From positions 992,001 to 1,056,000 of the forward strand of contig WACJ01000527.1 of assembly GCA_008973525.1 (NCBI GenBank): a stretch of 64,000 bases of DNA. The letters run 5' to 3'. Below the pieces are notes generated by a model. That model saw nothing but the letters and a program-made list of their open reading frames with translations, did no database searches and had not been told where the DNA came from. The stretch is from Stenopsyche tienmushanensis (taxonomy: Eukaryota; Arthropoda; Insecta; Trichoptera; Stenopsychidae). Positions 22,606 through 32,394 of the stretch are shown here, piece by piece (position 1 is the stretch's first letter; each line of letters starts with the position of its first letter). Made by a program: the position numbers and the translations under genes.

Positions 22606-25600
22606 GTAGCGCAGGGATCCCCGGTAAGAAGTTACCCGAGCTACGAAGACTCGCAGGAAGAAAGCTCATGTGAAAATAATAGCGGCGAAGACGACGGATG
22701 GAATTCGTACTTCTTCGACGACGGTGGAAGTGGAAGGAAAACGAAGCGATCCAGTGAAGGCGATAGCTCCGGCAGCTCGGCCGCCGCCGCAGCAGCCGCT
22801 GCCGCGAGCGGATCGGGCGGCGGTGGCTCTTCGTCCGCAGCCGCCGCTGCCGCCGCCGCTGCGGGAGGAGGAGGATCAGCTGCCGCAGCCGCCGCTTCGG
22901 CGGCTGCCGCCAACTCGGGCGGCAGGAGCAGCGCGGCCGCGGCCGCCGCTGCAGCTTCGGCCGCCTCGAGCAAATACGGCGGCAGCAGTGCTGCCGCTGC
23001 CGCCGCCGCCGCGGCCGCTTCGAGCGGAGGAAGCGGAGGAGGATGCGCAGCGGCGGCAGCCGCCGCCGCAGCAGCAGCCGCCGGAAAGTACGGAAGTAGT
23101 AGCGCCGCTTCGGCCGCAGCCTCTGCCGCTTCGGGCGGTAGTGGCGGTTCGGCCGCAGCCGCCGCCGCCGCAGCGGCAGCCATGTCTGGTGGAAGAGGAA
23201 GAAATAGCGCTGCCGCAGCAGCAGCAGCCGCCGCCGCCGCTTCTGCCGCCGGAGGAGGAAGCGCTGCCGCGGCCGCTGCTGCAGCCGCCGCTTCGAGCGG
23301 ATCGGGAGGTGCTGCCGCCTCCGCTGCAGCCGCAGCTGCCGCATCAGGTGGATCGGGAGGAGGAGCCGCTTCCGCCGCTGCCGCAGCCGCAGCTGCTTCC
23401 GATTCTGGAAAATGTAAAAGATCCCATTCAGATAGTGCGGCCGCTGCCGCTTCAGCTGCTGCTGCAGGTTCGGGAGGATCAGGCGGAGGAGCCGCTTCGG
23501 CAGCCGCCGCAGCTGCAGCCGCAGGTTCTGGAGGATCTGGTGGAAGTGCCGCTTCGGCAGCCGCCGCCGCCGCCGCCGCTTCCGGAGGATCCGGCGGGGG
23601 AGCCGCTTCTGCTGCCGCCGCCGCCGCCGCCGCCGCTGGTTCCGGTGGAAGCTCAGCTGCAGCGGCCGCCGCCGCAGCAGCCTCTTCCTCGGGAAAATCA
23701 AAAAGATCAGAGGGGTCCTGTAATAGCGGATCTAGTGGAAGTTCCGGAAGTAGTAGCGCAGCTGCAGCAGCCGCCGCGGCCGCCGCCGGTTCGGGAGGAA
23801 AGGGTGGAAGTGGAAGCTCTTCAGCGGCAGCAGCCGCTGCTGCAGCCAGTGGTTCCGGAGGCAAGGGAAGCGGAAGCTCTTCAGCGGCAGCCGCCGCTGC
23901 TGCAGCCAGTGGATCCGGAGGCAAAGGAAGCGGAAGCTCTTCAGCGGCAGCCGCCGCTGCTGCAGCCAGTGGTTCCGGAGGCAAGGGAAGCGGAAGCTCT
24001 TCAGCGGCAGCCGCCGCTGCTGCAGCTAGTGGTTCCGGAGGCAAAGGAAGCGGAAGCTCTTCAGCGGCAGCCGCCGCTGCTGCAGCCAGTGGTTCCGGAG
24101 GCAAGGGAAGCGGAAGCTCTTCAGCGGCAGCCGCCGCTGCTGCAGCTAGTGGTTCCGGAGGCAAGGGAAGCGGAAGCTCTTCAGCGGCAGCCGCCGCTGC
24201 TGCAGCTAGTGGTTCCGGAGGCAAGGGAAGCGGAAGTTCCTCAGCGGCGGCCGCCGCTGCGGCAGCGAGCGGTTCCGGTGGCAAGGGAAGTGGAAGTTCT
24301 TCAGCAGCAGCAGCCGCTGCAGCAGCAAGCGGTTCCGGAGGCAACGGAAGCGGAAGCTCCTCAGCGGCGGCCGCCGCTGCGGCAGCGAGCGGTTCCGGTG
24401 GCAAGGGAAGTGGAAGTTCTTCAGCAGCAGCAGCCGCTGCAGCAGCAAGCGGTTCCGGAGGCAACGGAAGCGGAAGTAGCGCTTCGGGTGCCTCTTCCGC
24501 TGCGAGCGGATCCAGTGGAAATGAAAATCACCACGGACATAACGATAATACGAGATGTAAAAGATGCGTAGGAAAGAAACCAAGCGACCAAGGCGGATAT
24601 CCATCATCGTCCGGAGGTAGCGCTGCGGCCGCGTCGTCTGCCGCGGCCGGGGGTTCTGGAAGCGCAGCCGCGGCCGCCGCCGCCGCCGCCGCCGCCGGAG
24701 GTTCAGGTAGCTCGGCCGCGGCCGCCGCTGCAGCCGCCGCCGCCGGGGGCTCCGGGAGCGCTGCAGCTTCGGCTGCCGCAGCCGCCGCCGGCGGATCAGG
24801 GGGAAGCGCGGCCTCTGCCGCCGCTGCAGCTGCGGCCAGTGGATCAAAGGACAAATGCAAAAGAAACTCTGGAAGCTCCGGAAGCGCCGCTGCATCCGCA
24901 GCTGCGGCAGCCGCCGGAGGATCCGGGGGCGCCGCTTCTGCCGCGGCCGCAGCCGCAGCTGCCGCCGGAAGATCCGGCGGTAGCGGCTCCGCTTCCGCGG
25001 CTGCCGCCGCGGCCGCCGCAACCGCTGCTGGCAAGTCGGGAGGAAGTGCCGCCTCAGCCGCCGCCGCAGCGGCAGCCAGTGCATCCGGTGGATCCAAGGA
25101 CAAATGCAAAAGGCAAACTGGAAACTCCGGAAGCGCCGCCGCTTCCGCAGCTGCGGCTGCCGCTGGAGGATCCGGCAGCGCCGCCGCTGCCGCGGCAGCT
25201 GCTGCCGCCGGAGGATCTGGCGGTAAGGGCTCTGCTTCTGCGGCCGCGGCCGCGGCCGCCGCTGGTGGATCCGGTTGTGGAGGTTCCGGGAGCGCCGCCG
25301 CTTCGGCTGCGGCAGCCGCAAGTTCTTCAAACAATAAATCGGGCGGTTCAAAGGGTAAATGCAAAAGAAACACTCCGCGAAGCGGAGGGTCCGCCAGTTC
25401 CGCTGCGTCTGCTGCGGCAGCGGGCGGTTCCTCTGGCGGTTCCGGAAGTGCCGCCGCGTCCGCGGCTGCGGCAGCCGCCGCCGGATCGGGCGGCAGTGGT
25501 AGCGCCGCATCATCAGCTGCCGCGGCGGCCGCCAGTGGGGGTTCCGGAAGCGCGGCCTCTTCCGCCGCCGCTGCCGCAGCCAGCGGGTCAGATAAACGTA

Positions 25601-25977
25601 AAAGAGAATCCGGAGGTTCCGCCAGCTCCGCGGCCTCCGCCGCAGCCGCCGCAAGCGGTTCCGGAAGCGCTGCCGCTTCTGCTGCCGCTGCTGCCGCCGC
25701 CGGGTCTGGCGGTAAAGGTTCCGGAAGTTCCGCCGCTTCCGCTGCTGCCGCCGCCGGATCTGGCGGTAAAGGTTCCGGAAGTTCCGCCGCTTCCGCTGCT
25801 GCGGCTGCTGCCAGTGGTTCCAATGGTAAAGGTTCCGGAAGCGCTGCCGCTTCCGCCGCCGCCGCTGCCGCCGCCGGCAGCGGTTCGGGGGGCAGCGCCG
25901 CCTCCAGCGCCGCCGCGGCCGCCGCTGCTGATAAAAAGCAAAGCAATCCAAAGAAACCTTGCGACTACTATCACTAG
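22606..25977 (+). CDS. silk exon C: Ala/Gly/Ser blocks with KxKR spacers
   Basis: Giant exon of a third silk protein, 1,123 codons without a break. It starts after TTTCTGTTTCCACAG with VAQGSPVRSYPSYEDS, matching the exon starts of genes A (VINGCS) and B (IIQGLP), phase 0. Residues 1-45 are acidic; then come poly-Ala blocks (8-12 Ala) joined by GGSGG. The centre has eleven 20-residue repeats (GSGGKGSGSS plus AAAAAAAA). Eight basic spacers, mostly KCKR, interrupt the blocks. It ends KKPCDYYH. No first exon lies between it and gene B's stop codon 163 bases upstream. It may splice to the exon at 16561, to a lost exon, or be read from the in-frame hydrophobic stretch just upstream (CVACVVFFLIFFLFPQ), which has no ATG. 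Codon use leans to GCC, unlike gene B. Confidence 0.75.
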   Translation, partial: VAQGSPVRSYPSYEDSQEESSCENNSGEDDGWNSYFFDDGGSGRKTKRSSEGDSSGSSAAAAAAAAASGSGGGGSSSAAAAAAAAAGGGGSAAAAAASAAAANSGGRSSAAAAAAAASAASSKYGGSSAAAAAAAAAASSGGSGGGCAAAAAAAAAAAAGKYGSSSAASAAASAASGGSGGSAAAAAAAAAAMSGGRGRNSAAAAAAAAAAASAAGGGSAAAAAAAAAASSGSGGAAASAAAAAAASGGSGGGAASAAAAAAAASDSGKCKRSHSDSAAAAASAAAAGSGGSGGGAASAAAAAAAAGSGGSGGSAASAAAAAAAASGGSGGGAASAAAAAAAAAGSGGSSAAAAAAAAASSSGKSKRSEGSCNSGSSGSSGSSSAAAAAAAAAAGSGGKGGSGSSSAAAAAAAASGSGGKGSGSSSAAAAAAAASGSGGKGSGSSSAAAAAAAASGSGGKGSGSSSAAAAAAAASGSGGKGSGSSSAAAAAAAASGSGGKGSGSSSAAAAAAAASGSGGKGSGSSSAAAAAAAASGSGGKGSGSSSAAAAAAAASGSGGKGSGSSSAAAAAAAASGSGGNGSGSSSAAAAAAAASGSGGKGSGSSSAAAAAAAASGSGGNGSGSSASGASSAASGSSGNENHHGHNDNTRCKRCVGKKPSDQGGYPSSSGGSAAAASSAAAGGSGSAAAAAAAAAAAGGSGSSAAAAAAAAAAGGSGSAAASAAAAAAGGSGGSAASAAAAAAASGSKDKCKRNSGSSGSAAASAAAAAAGGSGGAASAAAAAAAAAGRSGGSGSASAAAAAAAATAAGKSGGSAASAAAAAAASASGGSKDKCKRQTGNSGSAAASAAAAAAGGSGSAAAAAAAAAAGGSGGKGSASAAAAAAAAGGSGCGGSGSAAASAAAAASSSNNKSGGSKGKCKRNTPRSGGSASSAASAAAAGGSSGGSGSAAASAAAAAAAGSGGSGSAASSAAAAAASGGSGSAASSAAAAAASGSDKRKRESGGSASSAASAAAAASGSGSAAASAAAAAAAGSGGKGSGSSAASAAAAAGSGGKGSGSSAASAAAAAASGSNGKGSGSAAASAAAAAAAGSGSGGSAASSAAAAAAADKKQSNPKKPCDYYH
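23821..24480 (+). repeat. eleven 60-bp tandem repeats in exon C
   Basis: The period is exactly 60 bases; each unit encodes SSAAAAAAAASGSGGKGSGS, with N replacing K in two late copies. Copies 2-7 are almost identical and the last four alternate between two subtypes, suggesting duplication of a two-unit block. Confidence 0.92.
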
Positions 25978-25985
25978 TCGCGCGC

Positions 25986-25991
25986 AATAAA
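25986..25991 (+). terminator. poly(A) signal of silk exon C
   Basis: AATAAA nine bases after the TAG stop codon. A second AATAAA-type site lies near 26330. No AATAAA occurs between the stop of gene B and the start of exon C. Confidence 0.6.
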
Positions 25992-25999
25992 CGATTCAA

Positions 26000-28310
26000 T
26001 TCGAATTTAAAAAATATTCATACATCCATCATGTCGTGAAAACCTGCTCTTCCTCATTATGAATATTTTTTCTATATTAAAACACAAATATTGTATAGAT
26101 CAAAGAAGGTCGTTTTAAAAAAAATCTTAATAACAATGACAATTTTGTAAATATTTACATTTTATTAATTTAAAATAACTCTCAAGTCATGCTCTTAAAC
26201 TGAACGAAGTCTGCACTGTTCTGTAAGCTCAGCGCCGAAGATAAAATGCTCTGATCTAAACGGTTAGTCTGTTTACCGACGTCATTAATATATAAATATA
26301 TATATATGTGCCTGATGTATTATAAATGAAATAAATTATTGTCTAGAGTGCTCCTTAGAACTTGCATATTTTCATGTTCCTCAGTTAGCTTTCATAAGTG
26401 ATATCGCTTAGTTTTTTATTCTCATCGTCGACTGATTCTTTCGGCGGTTCTCTCGGATGAATTGTCTCATCGTCGAGACGAAAGAACTTCGCGGGCGATA
26501 GCCGTCAATATTATTTCACATTGAAATTAGAAACGTCTAATATGCTAATTTAGAATTTTAAGTCTCCTTCGGACGGACGATCGTCGACGGACAAATGGAA
26601 AATGCTCGATCGAATGTCAGACGTTAGGTCACACGTCAGCCTGTCTTGCTGCATTTTTTAATTTAGATTTTCTCAAAATGTCGTCATCTCGAGATTCTCT
26701 CATATTAAAACATATTCAATGACTACAATTGTTCTGCAAGTTTCCTTTCTTTATCTTCACTATCGATCGTATAAATGCGGTCGTATTGTATTGATGCGTG
26801 GAGATATGCGTGGTATGTATTGATCAATTGGTAAATCTTATACCCTTTTATACTTCTTTTATATTACAGTTAAGATAAATAAATGAAACATTTGCAAGCA
26901 ATTATTTTCTATTGTATAATTTCATTAATATCCTAAAATTCATCACACTTGTACTTTTGCAAAGTATACTTTCGAAACATTCATAGAGTCGTTGGTCTGC
27001 GAGCAAGTCGATACCGATCATCGCGAATCGGCCTCGGCGGAGTTCACTGTGTATGTATTTTCATAAACTGGCAAATAATGGTGAATAAGAATTATTTTTG
27101 TAAATAATCTGACATTTTTATGTGCAGTTGTAAAAAGGCACTATTTAAATGGGTACAATTAATTAAATATGTTCATAAATTATCATATAATAACGAGTCA
27201 TTTGTGTTTGCCGAACGCGGTTTTCAGTACAGATGTGTGCATGCAAATATGCTCAACCGTACGGATGGACAATATCGATACGCCAGTCTATTTTCAATTT
27301 TTGATACTGTAAATAAGAATTTAACCGACAAAAATTTAAAGCGATATGGAAATATGTGACTTCTATAAATTTACAGATGTAAACGTGTACAAAAGCACTA
27401 AAATCCGGAAATTTTGAGCTGTATATTTGAACATCAAACATCGTCAAACATACAAAACGATCATTTAAAGTTAACAAAGGCGCTTTTATTTAAACCTTAC
27501 AAGTCTCGTATAGAGTTGAATTAGATTCTCTTTGATTGATATTTGACGACCGAAAGACAATTTACAAGTGTCAAAATGCATTTTTGTTACATCGCAATAA
27601 ATCTGCATCGACATGATTATAAAAACTTGGAAAACACAGACAGCGCAGTAACAATTTAATAGTCAAACGGTTTCAAAAATATAAATAATAGGGAAGAAAA
27701 TGAATTTCAAATATTTAATTTATAAACTAATCAATCAAATTATTGCATTTAAAGCATACTGCACTAATGACATAATTCAATAACACGCTGATTAGCATAA
27801 TGGATGACGCAGTAAATCGAAGTTTTCTTCGATACACCTTTGTTATTGCAAGACACATTGCAAATTCAGCAAACTCAGATCATACATTTCTAAGAGATAA
27901 AAAAGCTTCCTATTGGTTATTCTAATCGAAAAATTTGGATACATTGAGACATTACCTTCAACAGTTAATAGTAATTTTCATACTTTTTAAAAAGATTAAT
28001 AGCATTTCAATACATAAGTCGAGATATAATTCCAATGGCTTACAATCTGCAAAAGAAGCAGCATATGGAATTGAATGTAAGATTATAATTTAATTGTTTT
28101 TCTTAGTAACATAGCAAAAACAACATCATATCAATTCATATTTTGAGCGATCCTAAACAATTCGTCAACTCTTCTGATCTGCAAAGTGCATTCCAGATCT
28201 GGTGTCAGTGGCCGATTTAGCACTTGAGAAGCTTTTGGCGCTAAACAAGTATAATCCGGAATTTTACTGCACAAATTTATTAGTGATATATAAAACACAG
28301 ATGGAGTATC
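26000..28310. other. intergenic DNA after the silk cluster
   Basis: No gene recognised. About 26400-26640 is less AT-rich and has many TCG/CGA motifs (for example GACGGACGATCGTCGACGG) but no clear open frame. The rest is AT-rich and featureless to my reading. Confidence 0.4.
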
Positions 28311-28312
28311 TT

Positions 28313-28760
28313 ATTTTTGTACATAGTTCCCTTCATTATAAATAATGTTTTTCCAACGGATAAGAAGCTTCTTGATTTGAAAGAAAAAAAGGCGGCTGCT
28401 CCGAAAACCAGTTGCGCACGTATTGTTAGACCGCAGCGTTATCTTGAAATCGTTGCCCTGCAAACGCCTCTATAAACATACGGTAGTCACGTGGGGCCAA
28501 TTCTGGACTGTAAGGTGGGTGCTCCCCGCATAACTGGGTGAATTTATCACGAGTTGTCATGCAGAAGAAGGACACCTTAGCGTCATATAGCAACTGGCAA
28601 GTAGGCCACATTCATCGTCATGTAGAAAATCAATCATTCGAGTCCCAAAATACCTTTTGCTGTGCCTTAATACCGTTAGAAACTTTTGGGCCCAATCAAA
28701 CACTTGGGCATTTAGAATGGCATCACCGAACTTATTTTTTGCAAATTGGTGTCGCAAGTA
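28313..28760 (-). mobile_element. mariner-like transposase relic
   Basis: Minus-strand fragments include FGDAILNAQVFDWAQKFL (resembling a mariner N-terminal segment) at about 28730-28680 and EHPPYSPELAPRDYRMF (the third catalytic Asp motif, PPYSPDLAPSDYxLF) at about 28530-28480. The frames are broken and most of the middle is missing. Confidence 0.6.
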
Positions 28761-29830
28761 TTACTCCAATCGGGTCCTGTATAAGTGAGGATTGGACAAA
28801 TAATTGATTTGTAGAAGAGCAGCTTGTTGCTATAGTCGATAGGACGGTGCGTTGGCGGAAAAAGAAGCGCCCTCGCATCCACGACACCTGCGCTCCCCAC
28901 TAGAGTCCAAGATATTTGACTTGTTTCTTTCATTCCTAGGTGAGTATTAGACTCCACGATGCCCCAGGAGGAGACAACCCTACGCCCGTGGGCAACGATT
29001 GAATCCCTGAGGTAATTATGTGGAGTAGAGGTGCGCGAAAGCAGTATCGTCGGTTTGCTCATCAAATGCAGCTGGAGTAGCCCAGCTAACATGAGTTGGG
29101 TATGCAGGCCACCCTGTGCTGCGTACCCATGAAGCAACATCCGATTTCAGTAGTTGATAGATACTGTGTCAACAGCTTCATCACTACCCTCAACAGTCTA
29201 GGCATATAGGGTAGAACGGTTTTTAGCTGTTCGAACGGCGACTCGTCTACGTGACAAGGTACTACAAATGACCGAACCGATACGAGTACCATGAGGAAGG
29301 GGTAGTCCCTGCAGTTCGTCGTCCGCTGCAGCCCCCTTCAAACTAAGGTTGGACTCGTGGTGGCAGTGAACCCGCGATAGTATTTCTTTAAATTTAGAAT
29401 AACTTTTATGCTTCCTCCTCCAACGCACCTTCGGGTGCCTGTGGTCTGAAATTGGTCTTCCTGCGGAAACCTCGCCTCCTTTGGAGGGCGCGGAGCAAAA
29501 GGGGTGGGCGCCTGGATACTCTGCACATAGCATTTCTCGTGGGGTTAAACGATTAATGGACGACATTCTCTGTGTGGCTAGTCCGGGGTAACATATAAAG
29601 ACCATCCAATCCATTAGTCGCTATCTGTCGTCTGTTACTGTCTCTTCCATTCGAAAGGGCTACCTCTCAGCACGAGCGGATCTGTGTCAAGTGAGGAGCG
29701 CAGATGTCGTGGACGCGAGGGCGCGGGCTGGCAGCCATGAGGGCTCCATTTTTCGGTGACCCAGCGCCCTATCGACTGCCAACAAACAAAGCAATTATTT
29801 GTCCAACCCTCATCTAACACATCTCAATAA
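28710..29830 (-). mobile_element. non-LTR retrotransposon fragment (reverse transcriptase C-terminal part)
   Basis: Minus strand 29140-28760 reads PTHRPIDYSNKLLFYKSIIC followed by PILTYTGPDWSNTCDTNLQK, the conserved end of Jockey/R1-type reverse transcriptases (LYKSIIRPILTYGCPVW). Further minus-strand frames to about 29.83 kb are of similar base composition and probably belong to the same relic. No intact domain remains. Confidence 0.6.
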
Positions 29831-30012
29831 GTTTGTAGGATAGCTAATAACGACTTTGTTCATCAACATAGTCTTCTTCGAATTTAGAAATTAAGTATAC
29901 TGTGACCACAGCGAATTTTTTTGAGGGTTGGCAATACTGAGTGGTAAAGGGGGATCTCCTAACAGAGCGAGCATCGCAGGAATACAAATAAAACTCATGT
30001 TGCGGTAAAGAT

Positions 30013-30300
30013 GTGTGTAATAAATCTCGCCAAGTACGAGCAAGTCTAGATTTAAAATCCCTATTTCGGACAATAAAAATCATGGTCTGTATTTTGGGAC
30101 CGAAAAGGCATCATCTTCACAAATTCAAAAAGAGCATTCAAATCAAAAGAAGGGGTATGTTGACGAGAAGAGTGTTCCACCAATTTGGTTGGGATGTTTT
30201 AAATCACCCCTCGTATTTCCCCTGATTTGGCGCCATCAGATTATCTTTTCACCTCCACATATGGGTGGAATTAAATTATGACAAGTTGCTACCGGGAGAG
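30013..30300 (+). mobile_element. mariner transposase fragment, plus strand
   Basis: VFHQFGWDVLNHPSYFP followed in a broken frame by a GAIRLSFHLH segment corresponds to the mariner region LHQFGWDVLPHPPYSPDLAPSDYHLF. Only the C-terminal third is recognisable. Confidence 0.55.
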
Positions 30301-30310
30301 TTCTTTGAGG

Positions 30311-30600
30311 CTATAAAGAAGCTTGTGCCGTGGCTCCCACTTGCATTGAACAGGATGATTGGTCATTTTTTCTAAAAAAAAATCTAGTACACTTATTTTC
30401 TGGACACGCCTCGTAGATTGATTTATCTTTGCTCTCAAAATAGACTTCAGTTTCGACAATCACTTCTTCATTGGAGCCAAATCTCTTTCTCTGGAGCATT
30501 CCTTTTAGGTTTGCAAAATGGTAGTAGTCGCTGAGAGCCAGATCCGGAGAATACGGTGGGTGGGGAAGCAATTCAAAGTGCAATTTTGCGATCGACTATA
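30311..30600 (-). mobile_element. mariner transposase C-terminal fragment, minus strand
   Basis: Minus strand FELLPHPPYSPDLALSDYYH contains the third catalytic Asp motif, and NLKGMLQRKRFGSNEEVIVE plus ETEVYFESKDKS matches the C-terminal part of mariner transposases. It abuts the plus-strand fragment at 30013-30300, so two different mariner copies meet here. Confidence 0.65.
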
Positions 30601-30799
30601 TTACGCAATTTCAATTTATGATTGGCCAAAATGATTGTGGAGTTTCTGAAAATTTTCTGGAACAGGTTCCGAATTTGAGCGAGTAGAGCGTTCAGCATCA
30701 TCGATGTTTCGGTCGGTCAGCATCATTTGTCTCGATGGAGCAATGGTATTTTCCCCCATTGATATTTGCGATACCAACCTGCAAAAACCGATCCCAATG

Positions 30800-32394
30800 A
30801 TATTTTATTCAATCTCCAAGTTATGAAGACAATTTGTAGGGATGAGAAAGAAGAGATTAAGAATTAATTTATGAACCGATTTTTTTTATTTCATAGAAAT
30901 ATAAATTTAACACTGTAAATAGAATACAATCCAATGACATATTTTTCAAATAAAAATATATAAATATAGCTTATTCAATTGCAAAGTCAGATAATATTTT
31001 ACTTAGTCACTTTCAAATAATTATCATTTTGGCAATTTAAAATAAGTTTAACAAAGAAGGAAATTTGTGCTCCCTATTCTAATTATTACTTGAAGGTTTT
31101 TATCACATTCCACAAGAATGTTAGTAAATATATTGTTTAATATTTGTTTTTAAAAATTGGAAAATTCGGATACGTTTATCCAAATTAACACATAATAAAA
31201 ATAATAATTGTATATATAATATATTCTATGAGTCAGATATGTCGCGGATCAAAAATTCAAAATTGCAATTGGAAACTCGGATCCCGTCTGGATTAATTCT
31301 GACCATTATTTCAAATTATCTCACGCAACTTTTTAATCGAGCAGCCAGAATCTAGTACTTTATTTTCGTAACCCCCTAAGTAAACCTCTATCGTGTAGCA
31401 TTAATTGCACCTGAAGAAATATTGTGTTCAGGTGGATTACAGTATTCAGGTGGGCAATAAAAACGTAAGCATAAATATCATTGAGGTGAATTTATTTTAC
31501 CCAATTGTTTCCAATTTACAGTGAAATTAATGCTAATTGAAAGGAAATGAAAGACCAAAGAGAATAGACAAATAATCTACAATAAAATATTCCATGGTTC
31601 TCAGACACGAGTAGTATTGCCAGAAAGAATAGATGAAAATAATGCATATATGAAATAATTAAAATATAAATTAAAACTATCAGCATATTATCAATGCACA
31701 AGTACACAGACATCGACTATTGAACGCTTTATCTATTTAAATCAGCTAATTATTAATAATAAGGTTGAAGGTTTCGTATATATGTGTAAGTGGCAAGAAA
31801 TTGTAAGATATAAAAAGTAGTAAGATAAAAAAGAAGATTTAAAAGCTATACAGAATTGAAATGATTCTATTGTATTGTATGGAAATATTGAAATATAAAG
31901 AAGAATTTAGAGCTCTAAGTCTTTTACAAAATATATATTTATTGATAGGTACTCGATATGTAAAAAATAAGAGTAATATAATATTATTTTCCAATATAAA
32001 TATTGAAATAAAATGATAATTGTCTAACGTGTATTTAAAACAAAAAACCATTTGATCAACAGTTCAATATCGGATAATTTGATCAAACAATCTGTTGATT
32101 TTTAAAACATATTGATATATATAATATACACTATTAGAAATAAATTCTTTACAAGAAATCACATGTCTGTCACATTTAAATGCAATAATATATGTAGTTC
32201 ATAAATGTATTCGATTAAAGAATAGAGATACAATCCATCATTATACACTTTCATTCTAAAACAGCAATATACAAATATCTGCAATATTATATGTATTAAA
32301 AAAGAAGCAAAATCAATATGAAAGAATATCTCATAATAAAATGCGAACCCATATTTAAAAATGCTATAATAATCATTTTCAATTATGCAGTTCC
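30800..32394. other. AT-rich DNA downstream of Skp2
   Basis: Very AT-rich with no recognised gene. A minus-strand AATAAA (plus TTTATT at 31938-31943) is a possible poly(A) signal for the Skp2 transcript, giving a 3' UTR of about 450 bases. Confidence 0.4.

Noticed and set aside
19583..25999. Proline/alanine-rich and arginine-rich open frames opposite and alongside genes B and C
   Set aside because: GC-rich GCN/GGN repeats are open in all six frames. None has a start context, signal peptide or splice signals of its own.
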